A DNA stretch of 64,000 nucleotides from Aureibaculum sp. 2308TA14-22 (GCF_040538665.1 NZ_JBEWXT010000001.1:1080501-1144500); one strand, 5' to 3'; shown: positions 35,380 through 45,053, counted from the stretch's first letter. Numbers and translations: made by a program. The notes: generated by a model from the letters alone, not told the origin.

Positions 35380-36060
35380 GTGGAAAGTAGGACAATTTTT
35401 TTATTGAGAAATAGTATTATATCAATTGGTTTTGTAGCCTTTTTTTCTTGCAAGCCAACTCATAAAATTATTGACAAGCCTATAGTTTTTGATAAAGAAA
35501 GAAAAGACCTTACGCTTGAGTATCTTTCTCTACGTTATGGTTTAGAGCAAGAATTACCAACAATTGACCCTAAAATAATTGTGTTGCATTGGACAGCTAT
35601 TCCTACACTGCAAAAATCTTATGACGCTTTTGAAAAACCAATGTTGCCAAATTGGCGTTCCGAACTAGTAAATATCAGTGGATTGAATGTTTCTTCGCAA
35701 TTTTTAGTAGATCAAGATGGTACCATTTACCGTTTAATGGCTGAAACAACTATGGCAAGACATGTAATTGGATTAAACCATGCGGCAATTGGCATAGAAA
35801 ATGTTGGAGGTACTAAAGATACTCCGCTTACCAAAGCCCAACTGAAGTCTAACATATGGCTGGTTGAATATTTGGCAAAAAAGTATACTGTCCAATACTT
35901 AATTGGGCATTACGAATATACCAACTTTGAAGATCATCCACTATGGTTGGAAGTAGATGATGGTTATAGAACTAAAAAAACAGATCCCGGAAAAGATTTT
36001 TTAAATAAAGTTAAGAAAGCAACTAAAGGTTTAAATTTTAAACCAACCCCTAAAAAATAG
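35380..36060 (+). CDS. N-acetylmuramoyl-L-alanine amidase, lipoprotein
   Basis: This 226-residue zinc amidase of the Amidase_2/PGRP fold cleaves the bond between muramic acid and the stem peptide. It starts at GTG 35380. FFSC at residues 20-23 suggests a lipoprotein. Active-site elements are IIVLHWTA, NVSSQFLVDQDGTIYRL, MARHVIGLNHAAIGIENVGG, LIGHYEY and the C-terminal KTDPGKDF. The next gene, an M14 peptidase, follows after 4 nt, so wall fragments may be processed in sequence by both. Confidence 0.85.
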   Translation: MESRTIFLLRNSIISIGFVAFFSCKPTHKIIDKPIVFDKERKDLTLEYLSLRYGLEQELPTIDPKIIVLHWTAIPTLQKSYDAFEKPMLPNWRSELVNISGLNVSSQFLVDQDGTIYRLMAETTMARHVIGLNHAAIGIENVGGTKDTPLTKAQLKSNIWLVEYLAKKYTVQYLIGHYEYTNFEDHPLWLEVDDGYRTKKTDPGKDFLNKVKKATKGLNFKPTPKK

Positions 36061-36064
36061 ATTA

Positions 36065-37534
36065 ATGAAAGCAAAAATAGTTTTACTGTTATTTACCCTC
36101 TTATTTACCCAATTTACATCGGCTCAAACTAATGACATGACCAGTAGTCTTTATAATACTTACAATAAGTTTAAGGAGACAAGTTTGGACAAACGTAGAA
36201 TAAAGCACGATAATATAAAACCTTTAATTGAGAATTATCGTAAAAATTCAAAATTCAAAGTGAATAAAGTAGGGCAATCTATAGAAGGTAGAGATCTAAA
36301 TTTAATAAGCATTGGCAGTGGTAAGGTAAATGTTTTTTTATGGTCGCAAATGCATGGTGATGAACCAACAGCAACACAAGCTATTTTTGATATTTTAAAT
36401 TTTTTAGATAGTGATGATTTCTCTAAAGAAAAAAAGAAAATATTAAAAAAATTGACCTTACACTTTTTACCCATGTTAAACCCAGATGGTGCAGAGAAAT
36501 TTACCAGAAGAAATGCCTTAGGTATTGATATTAATAGAGATGCATTACGATTACAATCTCCAGAAGGGCAAACTTTAAAACGTGTTAGAGATAGTTTAAA
36601 TGCAGAGTTTGGGTTTAATTTACACGATCAGAGTACCTATTATAATGCCGAAAGGACAGATAAACCAGCTACAATATCTTATTTGGCACCAGCTTATAAT
36701 TACGAAAAGGAAATCAATGAAGTTAGGGGTAATGCGATGAAAGTTATTGTGTTTATGAACAATATCATTCAAAAATATGCACCAGGTCAGGTAGGTCGTT
36801 ATAATGATGATTTTGAACCTAGAGCCTTTGGCGATAATATAACTAAATGGGGTACTAGTGGTATTTTAATTGAATCTGGAGGCTACCCTGATGATGTGGA
36901 AAAACAAGAAATCAGAAAGTTAAATTATGTTTCAATACTTTCGGCAATTTATACTATTGCAAATGAGGATTATAAAGATATACCTATTGAAGATTATAAT
37001 AAAATTCCAGAAAATGATCGCAAGCTTTTTGATTTGAAAATTAAAAATGTGACTTATGAACTTATGGGTAAAAAATATAAAATAGATTTAGGAATAAATA
37101 GAGGAGAGGTTGATAATAAAGAAAATACAGATTTTTATAATGTAGGTAGGATTATAGACCAAGGTGATTTATCTACGTATTATGGTTATGAAACTTTTGA
37201 TGCCGAAGACTATAAAATTGTAGCGGGAAAATTGTATCCATCTATGATAGCCTCTACTACAAGTTATGGTAGGTTAAATGCATTATCAATGTTAAAAAAA
37301 GGATATGCTTTTGTAAAAATGGCTAAACTGCCTGATGGAACAAACCATACAAACAAACCCATAACAATCTTAAAAGTTACAAAAGCCACGCCCAAGCTAA
37401 ACGTAAAAGTAGGTGTAAACCCAACATTTTTGTTAGAAAAGAACGGAAAAATAGAGTATGCTGTGGTCAATGGTTTTTTAATAGACCTTAATGGTAAAAA
37501 CGAAAACTTTAAAAATGGATTGATTTACAGGTAG
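36065..37534 (+). CDS. M14 family zinc carboxypeptidase, secreted
   Basis: This 489-residue metallopeptidase has a signal peptide (residues 1-20, ending SAQ). The zinc ligands are His97 and Glu100 in SQMHGDEPT. Further features are HFLPMLNPDGAEKF, GIDINRDALRLQSPEG, FNLHDQSTYYN (third ligand His) and ILIESGGYPDD. The last 150 residues form an extra beta-rich domain. It is encoded 4 nt after the amidase and may trim muropeptides or dietary peptides; which one is not shown. Confidence 0.85.
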   Translation: MKAKIVLLLFTLLFTQFTSAQTNDMTSSLYNTYNKFKETSLDKRRIKHDNIKPLIENYRKNSKFKVNKVGQSIEGRDLNLISIGSGKVNVFLWSQMHGDEPTATQAIFDILNFLDSDDFSKEKKKILKKLTLHFLPMLNPDGAEKFTRRNALGIDINRDALRLQSPEGQTLKRVRDSLNAEFGFNLHDQSTYYNAERTDKPATISYLAPAYNYEKEINEVRGNAMKVIVFMNNIIQKYAPGQVGRYNDDFEPRAFGDNITKWGTSGILIESGGYPDDVEKQEIRKLNYVSILSAIYTIANEDYKDIPIEDYNKIPENDRKLFDLKIKNVTYELMGKKYKIDLGINRGEVDNKENTDFYNVGRIIDQGDLSTYYGYETFDAEDYKIVAGKLYPSMIASTTSYGRLNALSMLKKGYAFVKMAKLPDGTNHTNKPITILKVTKATPKLNVKVGVNPTFLLEKNGKIEYAVVNGFLIDLNGKNENFKNGLIYR

Positions 37535-37540
37535 TCCTTC

Positions 37541-38086
37541 TTAATTCCAGCCCATTCTTTTTTTCAACCCATCAATATGTGCATAATGATGCACTGAATG
37601 CCAAGCATAAATTCCAATATTTTCAGCTAAAGACACTTCTTTGTTGTCATCGGGGTGAATAAAAGTATGTTGTAATTCGTTAGCACATAATCCTTTTAAA
37701 AAATACACCCATTTTTCATGTAAAGCTTTTATTGAATTTAATGAGAGTTGGATAGGAGCCGACTTTGAATCTCTAAGTTCTGCCCAGCGATCTTCAAAAT
37801 AAGGTTTAATAACAGGTTTTACTTCTGTTAATGCCCATTTAAAACGCGTATAACTATTGTGATGGCTGTCTGCCAAATGATGCACAACTTGCCTAGCAGT
37901 CCAACCTTCAGGCCTATAAGGTGTGTCTAGCTGATTATCAGTAAGATCGATAACCAATTTGGTAAGCTGTTCAGGAAAATCTTCAAGTATTTTTATCCAA
38001 TCGGTAATATGTTGCGAAGTGATTGGGTTGGGTATGTTGGCTTTACCTATGGGATATTTTAAAATATCCAAATCTGTTACTTCCAT
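37541..38086 (-). CDS. DinB/BstA-type metal-dependent transferase (YfiT-like)
   Basis: This 181-residue four-helix-bundle protein of the DinB superfamily resembles the YfiT/BstA group. It shows the three metal-binding histidines in TARQVVHHLADSHHNSY and AWHSVHHYAHIDGLKKRMGW. Members transfer thiols or hydrolyse metal-bound substrates. Some bacteria use the relative BstA with bacillithiol, but whether this organism makes bacillithiol is not shown. It is convergent with the M14 gene and has its own promoter box. Confidence 0.85.
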   Translation of the reverse strand: MEVTDLDILKYPIGKANIPNPITSQHITDWIKILEDFPEQLTKLVIDLTDNQLDTPYRPEGWTARQVVHHLADSHHNSYTRFKWALTEVKPVIKPYFEDRWAELRDSKSAPIQLSLNSIKALHEKWVYFLKGLCANELQHTFIHPDDNKEVSLAENIGIYAWHSVHHYAHIDGLKKRMGWN

Positions 38087-38121
38087 AGCAATATTTAATT
38101 TTAGGTAGCAACAACGTAGAG

Positions 38122-38129
38122 CAAATATA
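38122..38129 (-). promoter_or_regulatory. -7 promoter box for the DinB-type gene
   Basis: On the minus strand this is TATATTTG, 35 nt upstream of the start at 38086. Confidence 0.5.
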
Positions 38130-38144
38130 AAGAAATTATTCCAT

Positions 38145-38175
38145 AAAAAAGGCTCTTTTTTTAAGAGCCTTTTTT
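38145..38175 (-). terminator. Intrinsic terminator of the peptidylprolyl isomerase gene
   Basis: AAAAAAGGCTCTT and AAGAGCCTTTTTT form a near-perfect symmetric hairpin with A/T tracts on both sides, 22 nt past the stop at 38197. It would work in either direction, but only the minus-strand gene needs it. Confidence 0.85.
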
Positions 38176-38196
38176 AAATGTCATTAAGAAATGGAC

Positions 38197-39129
38197 TTAT
38201 TTTACATTCATCAATTCCACATCGAAAATTAACGGAGCATTTGGTGGTATTACTCCTCCGGCACCTCTGGAGCCATAAGCTAATTCTGAAGGGATTACCA
38301 TACGTGCTTTGTCTCCAACTTGTAATAGTTGAATACCTTCGTCCCAGCCTGGGATAACTTGACCAACACCAATGGCAAAATCAATAGGTTCGTTACGTTT
38401 GTAGGATGAATCGAAAACGGTACCATCCAACAATTGCCCTTTATAATGCACAGATACCATTGCACCTTTGGTTGCATTTTTACCATTACCTTTTTCTAGG
38501 ATTTTATATCTAAGTCCGCTGTCCGTTTTTTCAAAACCTTCAGAAACATCACTCAATATTTTTTCTTGTCTTTCTTTTTCTTCCGCTTCACGTTTAGCTC
38601 TAGAACCTTCAAAAGTTCTAAATGCTTCAATAGCATTGAAATTTTCAGCATCACTACCAACTTTAACAATTTCTATACTTTCTATCTTATCACCTTGAGC
38701 TATACTATCCACAATATCCTGACCTTCGGTTACTTCTCCAAATACAGTATGTTTGTTGTCTAACCAAGGAGTTGGCACATGCGTTATAAAAAACTGGCTA
38801 CCATTAGTTGCCGGACCAGAATTTGCCATTGATAAAACTCCAGGTTTATCATGCTTTAAATCGGGGTGAAACTCATCATCAAAACTATAGCCTGGATTAC
38901 CTGTACCTGTTCCTTGGGGGCAACCGCCCTGAATCATAAAGTCTGGAATTACCCTATGAAATTTTAAACCGTCATAATATGGTTTTCCTTGAGGGAGTAC
39001 CTTGTTTTCAAGATTACCTTCTGCTAATGCGACAAAATTACCTACAGTTCCTGGTGTTTTGTCATAAGTTAAATTAACTAGTATTTCGCCTTTACTGGTG
39101 CTGAATTTTGCGTATAATCCGTCTTTCAT
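38197..39129 (-). CDS. Cyclophilin-FKBP fusion peptidylprolyl isomerase
   Basis: This 310-residue protein has two different isomerase domains in series. Residues 1 to about 165 are a cyclophilin ([46 protein letters not shown]). After an acidic helix (about 170-200), residues 205-310 are an FKBP ([62 protein letters not shown]). No signal peptide is present, so it is cytoplasmic. Both active-site loops look intact. The gene has its own promoter and terminator. Confidence 0.92.
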   Translation of the reverse strand: MKDGLYAKFSTSKGEILVNLTYDKTPGTVGNFVALAEGNLENKVLPQGKPYYDGLKFHRVIPDFMIQGGCPQGTGTGNPGYSFDDEFHPDLKHDKPGVLSMANSGPATNGSQFFITHVPTPWLDNKHTVFGEVTEGQDIVDSIAQGDKIESIEIVKVGSDAENFNAIEAFRTFEGSRAKREAEEKERQEKILSDVSEGFEKTDSGLRYKILEKGNGKNATKGAMVSVHYKGQLLDGTVFDSSYKRNEPIDFAIGVGQVIPGWDEGIQLLQVGDKARMVIPSELAYGSRGAGGVIPPNAPLIFDVELMNVK

Positions 39130-39151
39130 TTTTAGTGTTTAGAATTAGCCG

Positions 39152-39159
39152 CAAATATA
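39152..39159 (-). promoter_or_regulatory. -7 promoter box for the isomerase gene
   Basis: On the minus strand this is TATATTTG, 22 nt upstream of the start at 39129. Confidence 0.55.
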
Positions 39160-39194
39160 GGTTGCTTTTAAAAGAAATAAAAGCCATATACTTG

Positions 39195-42100
39195 TTAATT
39201 TAACTCTTTTAAAATAATCTCAATCGCTTTATCTAATTGTGGTTGATTTCCATTTAATCTATCCTTAAAACTTTCGCCAATATAAACATCAGGGCTAACA
39301 CCCTCACTTTCTAAATTTTTACCGTCTAGAGTGTAGCATCCCCAAGAAGGTAAACGATAGAAAGATCCGTCAACTAAAGATTTCCCTGTTGTAAAAATTA
39401 TCCATCTGTAAGTTTCAGTTCCTACAATTGTACCTAAGCCTAACTCCTTAAATCCATTGGCTGTCATTTCGGCATCAGATAATGATTGTTCGTTTATAAG
39501 TAGTACAATGGGTTTGTTTCCATAATTAAAATTAGATTGCCCAGTTAGTTTCCCTTCTCTATATTTCCATTTTAAGTATGTTTTTTGTTGTAAGAAATTC
39601 AAAACACCATCATGTACATTACCACCAGTATTATATCGTAAATCTAGAATTAGAGCTTGTTTTTCAGCCTCACTACTTACCAAATCTTCTTTAAATTTTC
39701 TGAGTTCTCCCCCTCCCATATTTTTCATGTGTACATAGGCAATTTTATTTTTTGATTTCTTATCGACATATTCTTGGTTTGCATCTTGCCATTCGTCATA
39801 AATTAAATTTCGAACATTACCGCTAGATGTTGAATGCACATTCACGTTATGTTCAATACCTTTACGTTTAAAAGTTAAGGTAATTTCATCCTGAAATGAG
39901 GGTACTGAAAAATATTTTTCTCTATTTAGTTTATGGTTAACTCTTGTGCCGTTTACAGCAACTAATTCGTCTCCAATTTTAATATTTTTATTTTTAACGT
40001 CTGTAGGGCTTTGTTTAATAATTCTATCGACGATATACGGATTGTTATTATCAAATAAAAGACCAGTAGCTAGCGTGCGAGTACCATGGAAAATATCCTC
40101 CTCTTTGCCATTAGAATTAAATCCAAAATGCGAAGTATTTAACTCACCTAACATATCATTAAAAATTAATCTTAAATTACTTCTACTAGAAACATAAGGT
40201 AAATATTGGGCATATTGGTCGCGTAATTTTTGCCAGTTTTGACCATGAAAGTTTTCATCATAAAAATTTTCTTCCATACCTGCCCATGCTTCGTGAAACA
40301 TTTGGATAAATTCTTTTACCAACGATTTGTTGAATTTAAATGAGGTTTCAATTTTTTTAAGTTTATTAGATTCAGTATTAAGTGTAGAAATAGCACCATC
40401 AAATAGGATGTAATTATTTTTGGTTGAAGAGACTATTTGATAGCCAAAAACTCTTTTATCACTTACACGTTCGGTCTTGTTTTTTTCAAAAGGTTCAATG
40501 GTGGTTTTCCAAAGTTGATTTTTACCTTCGCTGTGGTTAGAGAGATAAAAAATATAAGTTTTATCATCTTTTGTTAAAACTGTAATATTTCCTTGCTGTC
40601 CAAAAGATGGGCTGATCTGTGTAAGTCGCTCCATTATTCCATCCGGTTTAATGCTAACACTAGGTTTTTCAACTTTTTCTTTTTCTCCTTTTTTGTCTTT
40701 ACCTTTCTTGTTTTCAGATTCTTCCTTTTTCTTTTCTTCAAATAATTTATCAATTTTATCTAATTTGAATGGAGCCTCAAAATTGTCCAAAGCCATTTGA
40801 TAAATTTTGGAATTAGTAGTGCCAAAAGGATAACTTGGGTTTGTTTTATCAGAAGAAAAATAAATATATTTCCCATCAGGAGACCATACCGGATCAGATT
40901 CGGAAACTTTGGTATTTGTTAGGTTGGTACTCTTCTTTGTCGCAATTTCATACGTAAATATGTCCGATTCAAAATCGCGATACGCATTGTAAACAATGTG
41001 TTTATCATCTGGAGAAAAATAAGGATTACTGTTATAAAACCCCCATAATTCATCACTTACGATAGTGTTCGTTTTAAGGTTAGTTAAATCAATAAGAACA
41101 ATATCATTTCGTCCGCTAATATAAACACCTTTAGAACGGTCGCTATTGAAAGTGACTTGCCTATTGTTTTTATTAGTATTGGTAATTTGTTTTGGGTTAG
41201 AATTGTTATCGGCATTAATAGTAAACCAATTGTAATATCCTTTAACGGATTGAGAGTAAAGTAGTGTTTTATTGTTTTTTAGCCATTTTACTTCTTGCAC
41301 AGCTTCCGTAGGGTCAGTTTTTATCTCTTTAACAAATTTTCCTTTAGTATCAGAAATGAATAACCTTCCTCTAGAAACAAACGCTAATTTTTTATCGTCA
41401 GGTGACACATCAAAATAACTAATTTTCCCAGTTGTTTGAAAGCTTTGCTCTTTAGCCAACGTATTATTTTTAAAAACATTAATTAATGGTTTGTTGGTCT
41501 TGCCCGTTTTTACATCATATACATGAATTTGATAATCCTTTCTAAAGACTATTTTTTCACCATTGGCACTAACTTTAGGCCACATAATTGAGGCAGAAAA
41601 ACTGGTCAACTGTTTTTTATTACCATTTTCAAAAGTATATAAGTTATATTCATCATTTGCTTGGTCTGATTTAAAATAGATTGTCCCATTTTTATCAAAA
41701 GTTGCACCAAAATCCTTACCTCTGTAGGTAGTATGTTTTTTAAACTCTTTAGTTTTTGTATTGTAAGACTTAATATCGGGATTATAATCACCTTTATACC
41801 TTTTTCTATGTGCAAAGCGTCCACTTTCCCAAGACTCATTAAAATAGATTTCATCATTAAGTGGATTTTCAACTACATTATGAATAGTATTAAAATAATG
41901 GCCAAATAGACGTTTTGGCGTGCCTCCATTCTTATTGATACTAAAAGTGGTCACGGAATTAAGTCGTCCAGAAGTAAAATAGATTGTAGAGCTGTCCCAG
42001 CTCCATGAAGAAACATTATCACCTCTTTCATGAAAAGTAAGTTGTGTTATTTCACCACCAGCAAGTGGCATAATATAAACATCGTTATTACCAAATTGAT

Positions 42101-42356
42101 TGCTTGAAAATGCCAACCACATTCCATCAGGAGAAACGCTGGGATTGGTTTCATTACCTTGCATAGCCGTAAGTCGTTCGGCATTTCCACCTTTGGTCGG
42201 CACTTTCCAAAGGTCACTTTCATAACTGAAAATAATATACTTAGCATCAGGAGTTAAAGTAGGGCCAAGGGTAAAATAAGTTTGGTTTTGTTGTGCGTTA
42301 AACTGATTAGTAATCAAAAGTACAGCGATAGTCAGTAATAGTTTTAAGAGCTTCAT
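39195..42356 (-). CDS. Tricorn-like S41 peptidase, secreted
   Basis: This 1053-residue exported protein has a signal peptide (to about NAQ, residue 21). A long WD40/TolB-like beta-propeller region (about 25-560) has repeats such as PDAKYIIFSYESDLWKV, SPDGMWLAFSSNQFGNNDVY and WSPDGKYIYFSSDKTNPSY. Then come a lysine-rich linker, a PDZ-like domain (near 800) and the S41 catalytic domain. Its Ser motif is INEQSLSDAEMTANGF at about residue 958. Tricorn-like peptidases degrade peptides. Here the location is periplasmic or surface. Confidence 0.9.
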   Translation of the reverse strand: MKLLKLLLTIAVLLITNQFNAQQNQTYFTLGPTLTPDAKYIIFSYESDLWKVPTKGGNAERLTAMQGNETNPSVSPDGMWLAFSSNQFGNNDVYIMPLAGGEITQLTFHERGDNVSSWSWDSSTIYFTSGRLNSVTTFSINKNGGTPKRLFGHYFNTIHNVVENPLNDEIYFNESWESGRFAHRKRYKGDYNPDIKSYNTKTKEFKKHTTYRGKDFGATFDKNGTIYFKSDQANDEYNLYTFENGNKKQLTSFSASIMWPKVSANGEKIVFRKDYQIHVYDVKTGKTNKPLINVFKNNTLAKEQSFQTTGKISYFDVSPDDKKLAFVSRGRLFISDTKGKFVKEIKTDPTEAVQEVKWLKNNKTLLYSQSVKGYYNWFTINADNNSNPKQITNTNKNNRQVTFNSDRSKGVYISGRNDIVLIDLTNLKTNTIVSDELWGFYNSNPYFSPDDKHIVYNAYRDFESDIFTYEIATKKSTNLTNTKVSESDPVWSPDGKYIYFSSDKTNPSYPFGTTNSKIYQMALDNFEAPFKLDKIDKLFEEKKKEESENKKGKDKKGEKEKVEKPSVSIKPDGIMERLTQISPSFGQQGNITVLTKDDKTYIFYLSNHSEGKNQLWKTTIEPFEKNKTERVSDKRVFGYQIVSSTKNNYILFDGAISTLNTESNKLKKIETSFKFNKSLVKEFIQMFHEAWAGMEENFYDENFHGQNWQKLRDQYAQYLPYVSSRSNLRLIFNDMLGELNTSHFGFNSNGKEEDIFHGTRTLATGLLFDNNNPYIVDRIIKQSPTDVKNKNIKIGDELVAVNGTRVNHKLNREKYFSVPSFQDEITLTFKRKGIEHNVNVHSTSSGNVRNLIYDEWQDANQEYVDKKSKNKIAYVHMKNMGGGELRKFKEDLVSSEAEKQALILDLRYNTGGNVHDGVLNFLQQKTYLKWKYREGKLTGQSNFNYGNKPIVLLINEQSLSDAEMTANGFKELGLGTIVGTETYRWIIFTTGKSLVDGSFYRLPSWGCYTLDGKNLESEGVSPDVYIGESFKDRLNGNQPQLDKAIEIILKELN

Positions 42357-42488
42357 AATTGTAAGGTTGGATTTAAAACCTTAAAATTACCAATTTATAA
42401 TAGAATTTTATAAATTAACTCAGAAAACTCTTCACAACAGTTTCAAGATTTTAATCAATTAAAATTCAAATTTGATAAATTATTTTTC

Positions 42489-43502
42489 TTAAAAAAGCCT
42501 TAATTGAGGGCTTTTATTTTTAGCATAAATAGAATAATCTAAAGGAGGTAACGAATTTGAACTCAAAAACATTTTTTTAGCTAACCTGAATTGTAGGTTA
42601 ACTTGTTCGGCAATTTTGCCTTCTCCCCGCATTCGAGTGCCAAAACGACTGTCGTTAAGCTGACCTCCATGACAATCAGCAATTTGATTGAGTATTTTGT
42701 CTGCTCTATCCGGTAATGTTTTTCTGACCCAGTCCGTAAAAATTTCACCAATAGCACCGTTTAGTCTAACAATAGTATATGCGGCGGATTTTGCACCCAG
42801 TTCGCTTACTTTTTTTACTAAATCAAAAATTTCATGACTGTTGATTGCTGGTATTATAGGAGCCATCATCACGTTAACAGGAACATTGTTTTTTGATAAA
42901 ATTTCCACTATTTTTAATCTTTTATGTATTGATGCGGTTCTGGGTTCAAGTATTCTTCTGGTCTTTTCTTGTAATGAAGTTATAGAAATACTAACATGCA
43001 AAAGATTTAAAGCAGTTAATTCAGTAAGTATATCTAAATCTCTTAAAATCAAAGTATTTTTTGTAATTATACTTACAGGGTGCTTATATTTTAAAAAGAC
43101 TTTTAGAATGTTTCTGGTTAGCTCTAATTTTTTTTCAATAGGTTGGTAACAATCGGTATTGCCAGAAAGCATTATATTTTGAGCTTTCCAATTTTTGCTT
43201 TTTAATTTTTGCTCTAATAATTCTGCTGTATTCTTTTTGTATAATATTTTCCGTTCAAAATCTAGTCCGGCACTATAGCCCCAATATTCGTGTGTATTTC
43301 TGGCATAACAGTAAATACATCCGTGTTCACAACCTTGGTAGGGATTCATAGAGTAAGCCAAACCAATATCTGTACTGGTAACTTTGTTTAAAATGGTTTT
43401 TGGAAAGATTTCTAAATATTGAGTTTTATTGTTGTCAGGACTTTCGTTTTCCTTTAAACAATAATTTAAAAAGTCACTTTCAATAACTTTTTGATGCTGC
43501 AA
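42489..43502 (-). CDS. PA0069-type radical SAM protein, start uncertain
   Basis: This radical SAM protein is related to spore photoproduct lyase. The 4Fe-4S motif GCIYCYARNTHEYWGY and NPYQGCEHGC are typical, as are AAYTIVRLNGAIGEIF and GTRMRGEGKIAEQVNLQFRLA at the C-terminus. The first standard start is the TTG at 43500-43502 (337 residues). However, the same frame stays open upstream to 43592 and encodes NYIKGRGAQLNTDNRFL, which matches the conserved N-terminus of the family. That extension contains no ATG, GTG or TTG. The native start may be a rare codon, or a base may be wrong. The role may be nucleic-acid repair; this is unproven. Confidence 0.8.
   Translation of the reverse strand: MQHQKVIESDFLNYCLKENESPDNNKTQYLEIFPKTILNKVTSTDIGLAYSMNPYQGCEHGCIYCYARNTHEYWGYSAGLDFERKILYKKNTAELLEQKLKSKNWKAQNIMLSGNTDCYQPIEKKLELTRNILKVFLKYKHPVSIITKNTLILRDLDILTELTALNLLHVSISITSLQEKTRRILEPRTASIHKRLKIVEILSKNNVPVNVMMAPIIPAINSHEIFDLVKKVSELGAKSAAYTIVRLNGAIGEIFTDWVRKTLPDRADKILNQIADCHGGQLNDSRFGTRMRGEGKIAEQVNLQFRLAKKMFLSSNSLPPLDYSIYAKNKSPQLRLF
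42493..42515 (-). terminator. Terminator overlapping the radical SAM gene end
   Basis: On the minus strand AAAAGCC-ctcaattaa-GGCTTTTTT spans the last codons and reaches the stop at 42489, so the stop codon lies inside the T-tract. Confidence 0.6.
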
Positions 43503-43618
43503 AAAGCGATTGTCAGTGTTTAATTGTGCTCCTCTACCTTTTATGTAATTTAGATTTTCGATGCCTAAAGTTACGTCAGATTTTTTGACTATTTAGGCTT
43601 TGTTGATAAGAAAAAATG

Positions 43619-44680
43619 TTAAAGTTTTCTTGCTCTGTCTAGCAAAAAAAAGTCAACCAAAACCATTGCGGTTAGAGCCTCAACAATAGGCACTGCTCTC
43701 GGTACCACGCATGGATCATGTCTACCTTTACCTTGCACGTTTACTGCATTGCCATCAGCATCAATAGTATCATATTTTTGGAGCAATGTGGCCACGGGTT
43801 TAAAAGCCACATTAAAATAGATATCCATACCATTGGAAATACCACCTTGAATTCCACCAGAAAGATTTGTTTTGGTAGTTCCGTCTGTATTAAATGCATC
43901 GTTGTGTTCGGAGCCTTTTAGTTTTGTACCTTCAAAACCACTGCCGTATTCAAAACCTTTTACGGCATTTATGGTAAGCATTGCTTGGCCCAATCTGGCA
44001 TGTAATTTATCAAAAATAGGTTCTCCAAAACCTAAGGGTACATTTTGGGCAACACAGGTAATTGTTCCGCCAATAGTATCGCCTTGTTTTTTTATTTTTT
44101 TTATATGATCTATCATTTTGGTTGCCGTATCTGTATCGGGGCAACGTACTGCATTTGATTCCGTTTTTGACAAATCTAATTTTTGATACGATTTATTTAT
44201 AGCAATTGACCCTACAGAATTAGTAAACGCATTGATTTTTATGTCTTTTAAAATTTGCTTAGCAATGGCTCCGGCTACGATCCAGTTTGCGGTTTCACGA
44301 GCAGATGAACGTCCACCGCCTTTAAAATCACGTAAACCATATTTTTTGGTATAGGTATAATCGGCATGAGAGGGCCTAAACGTATTTTTGATATCAGAAT
44401 AATCTTTCGATTTTTGATTGGTATTTTTAATTAAAAAACCGATAGAAGTACCTGTGGTCTTGCCTTCAAAAATTCCTGACAAAAACTCAACTTGGTCAGG
44501 CTCTTTACGTTGGGTAACAATAGCCGATTGTCCTGGTTTACGGCGGTCTAATTCGTTTTGAATAGCGTCAAAATCTAGTTCAATTGCGGCGGGACAACCA
44601 TCAATAATACCACCGATTGCCACACCATGCGATTCACCAAATGTAGTTAGTTTAAATAATTTTCCGATTGAATTACTCAT
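43619..44680 (-). CDS. aroC: Chorismate synthase
   Basis: This 353-residue enzyme performs the last shikimate step, converting EPSP to chorismate with reduced flavin. It shows [18 protein letters not shown]-like start ([19 protein letters not shown]), [17 protein letters not shown], the [14 protein letters not shown] loop, [20 protein letters not shown] and [18 protein letters not shown]. Length is typical. A -7 box ends 4 nt before the ATG, so the mRNA is likely leaderless. Confidence 0.96.
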   Translation of the reverse strand: MSNSIGKLFKLTTFGESHGVAIGGIIDGCPAAIELDFDAIQNELDRRKPGQSAIVTQRKEPDQVEFLSGIFEGKTTGTSIGFLIKNTNQKSKDYSDIKNTFRPSHADYTYTKKYGLRDFKGGGRSSARETANWIVAGAIAKQILKDIKINAFTNSVGSIAINKSYQKLDLSKTESNAVRCPDTDTATKMIDHIKKIKKQGDTIGGTITCVAQNVPLGFGEPIFDKLHARLGQAMLTINAVKGFEYGSGFEGTKLKGSEHNDAFNTDGTTKTNLSGGIQGGISNGMDIYFNVAFKPVATLLQKYDTIDADGNAVNVQGKGRHDPCVVPRAVPIVEALTAMVLVDFFLLDRARKL

Positions 44681-44684
44681 AGCA

Positions 44685-44692
44685 CAAAAGTA
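44685..44692 (-). promoter_or_regulatory. -7 promoter box for aroC
   Basis: On the minus strand this is TACTTTTG, with only TGCT between it and the ATG at 44680. Confidence 0.55.
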
Positions 44693-44748
44693 GCAAAGAT
44701 TTTGAGTAAATTTTATGAAATTTTATAAAATAGTTTAAAAAAGCTTTC

Positions 44749-44756
44749 TATATTTG
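44749..44756 (+). promoter_or_regulatory. -7 promoter box for tRNA-Ser
   Basis: TATATTTG matches TAnnTTTG 45 nt upstream of the mature tRNA 5' end, leaving a short leader. Confidence 0.6.
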
Positions 44757-44801
44757 CATCCTCTTACGCAAAAAGCTACAGAGGACGCAGACCGCGATAT
44801 T

Positions 44802-44886
44802 GGAGAAATGGCAGAGTGGTCGAATGCACTGGTCTTGAAAACCAGCGAGGGTCACACCTCCGGGGGTTCGAATCCCTCTTTCTCCG
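44802..44886 (+). tRNA. tRNA-Ser (anticodon UGA)
   Basis: The 85-nt sequence folds as a class II tRNA. The acceptor stem is GGAGAAA/TTTCTCC with G discriminator. The anticodon stem CTGGT/ACCAG carries loop CTTGAAA (anticodon TGA, reading UCA/UCN serine codons), the variable arm is long, and the T-arm is GGGGG-TTCGAAT-CCCTC. CCA is not encoded. The last 16 bases, plus the C that follows the gene, recur at 45054-45070. A terminator follows. Confidence 0.95.
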
Positions 44887-44893
44887 CAAAATG

Positions 44894-44921
44894 AAACCCA
44901 CAACGAAAGTTGTGGGTTTTT
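44894..44921 (+). terminator. tRNA-Ser terminator
   Basis: AACCCACAAC-gaaa-GTTGTGGGTT is a perfect 10-bp hairpin with a T run, 8 nt after the tRNA gene. Confidence 0.85.
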
Positions 44922-45053
44922 TACTTTATGCCACGCAGAAAGTTTACTTTCTTAAGTACCGGAAAGTAAAAAGCATGCAAGCGATAGCTTGCTGCGGTTT
45001 CTATGTTTGTATTGGATTACCATTTTGGGGTCACGAACTCCAATGGAGTGAGT

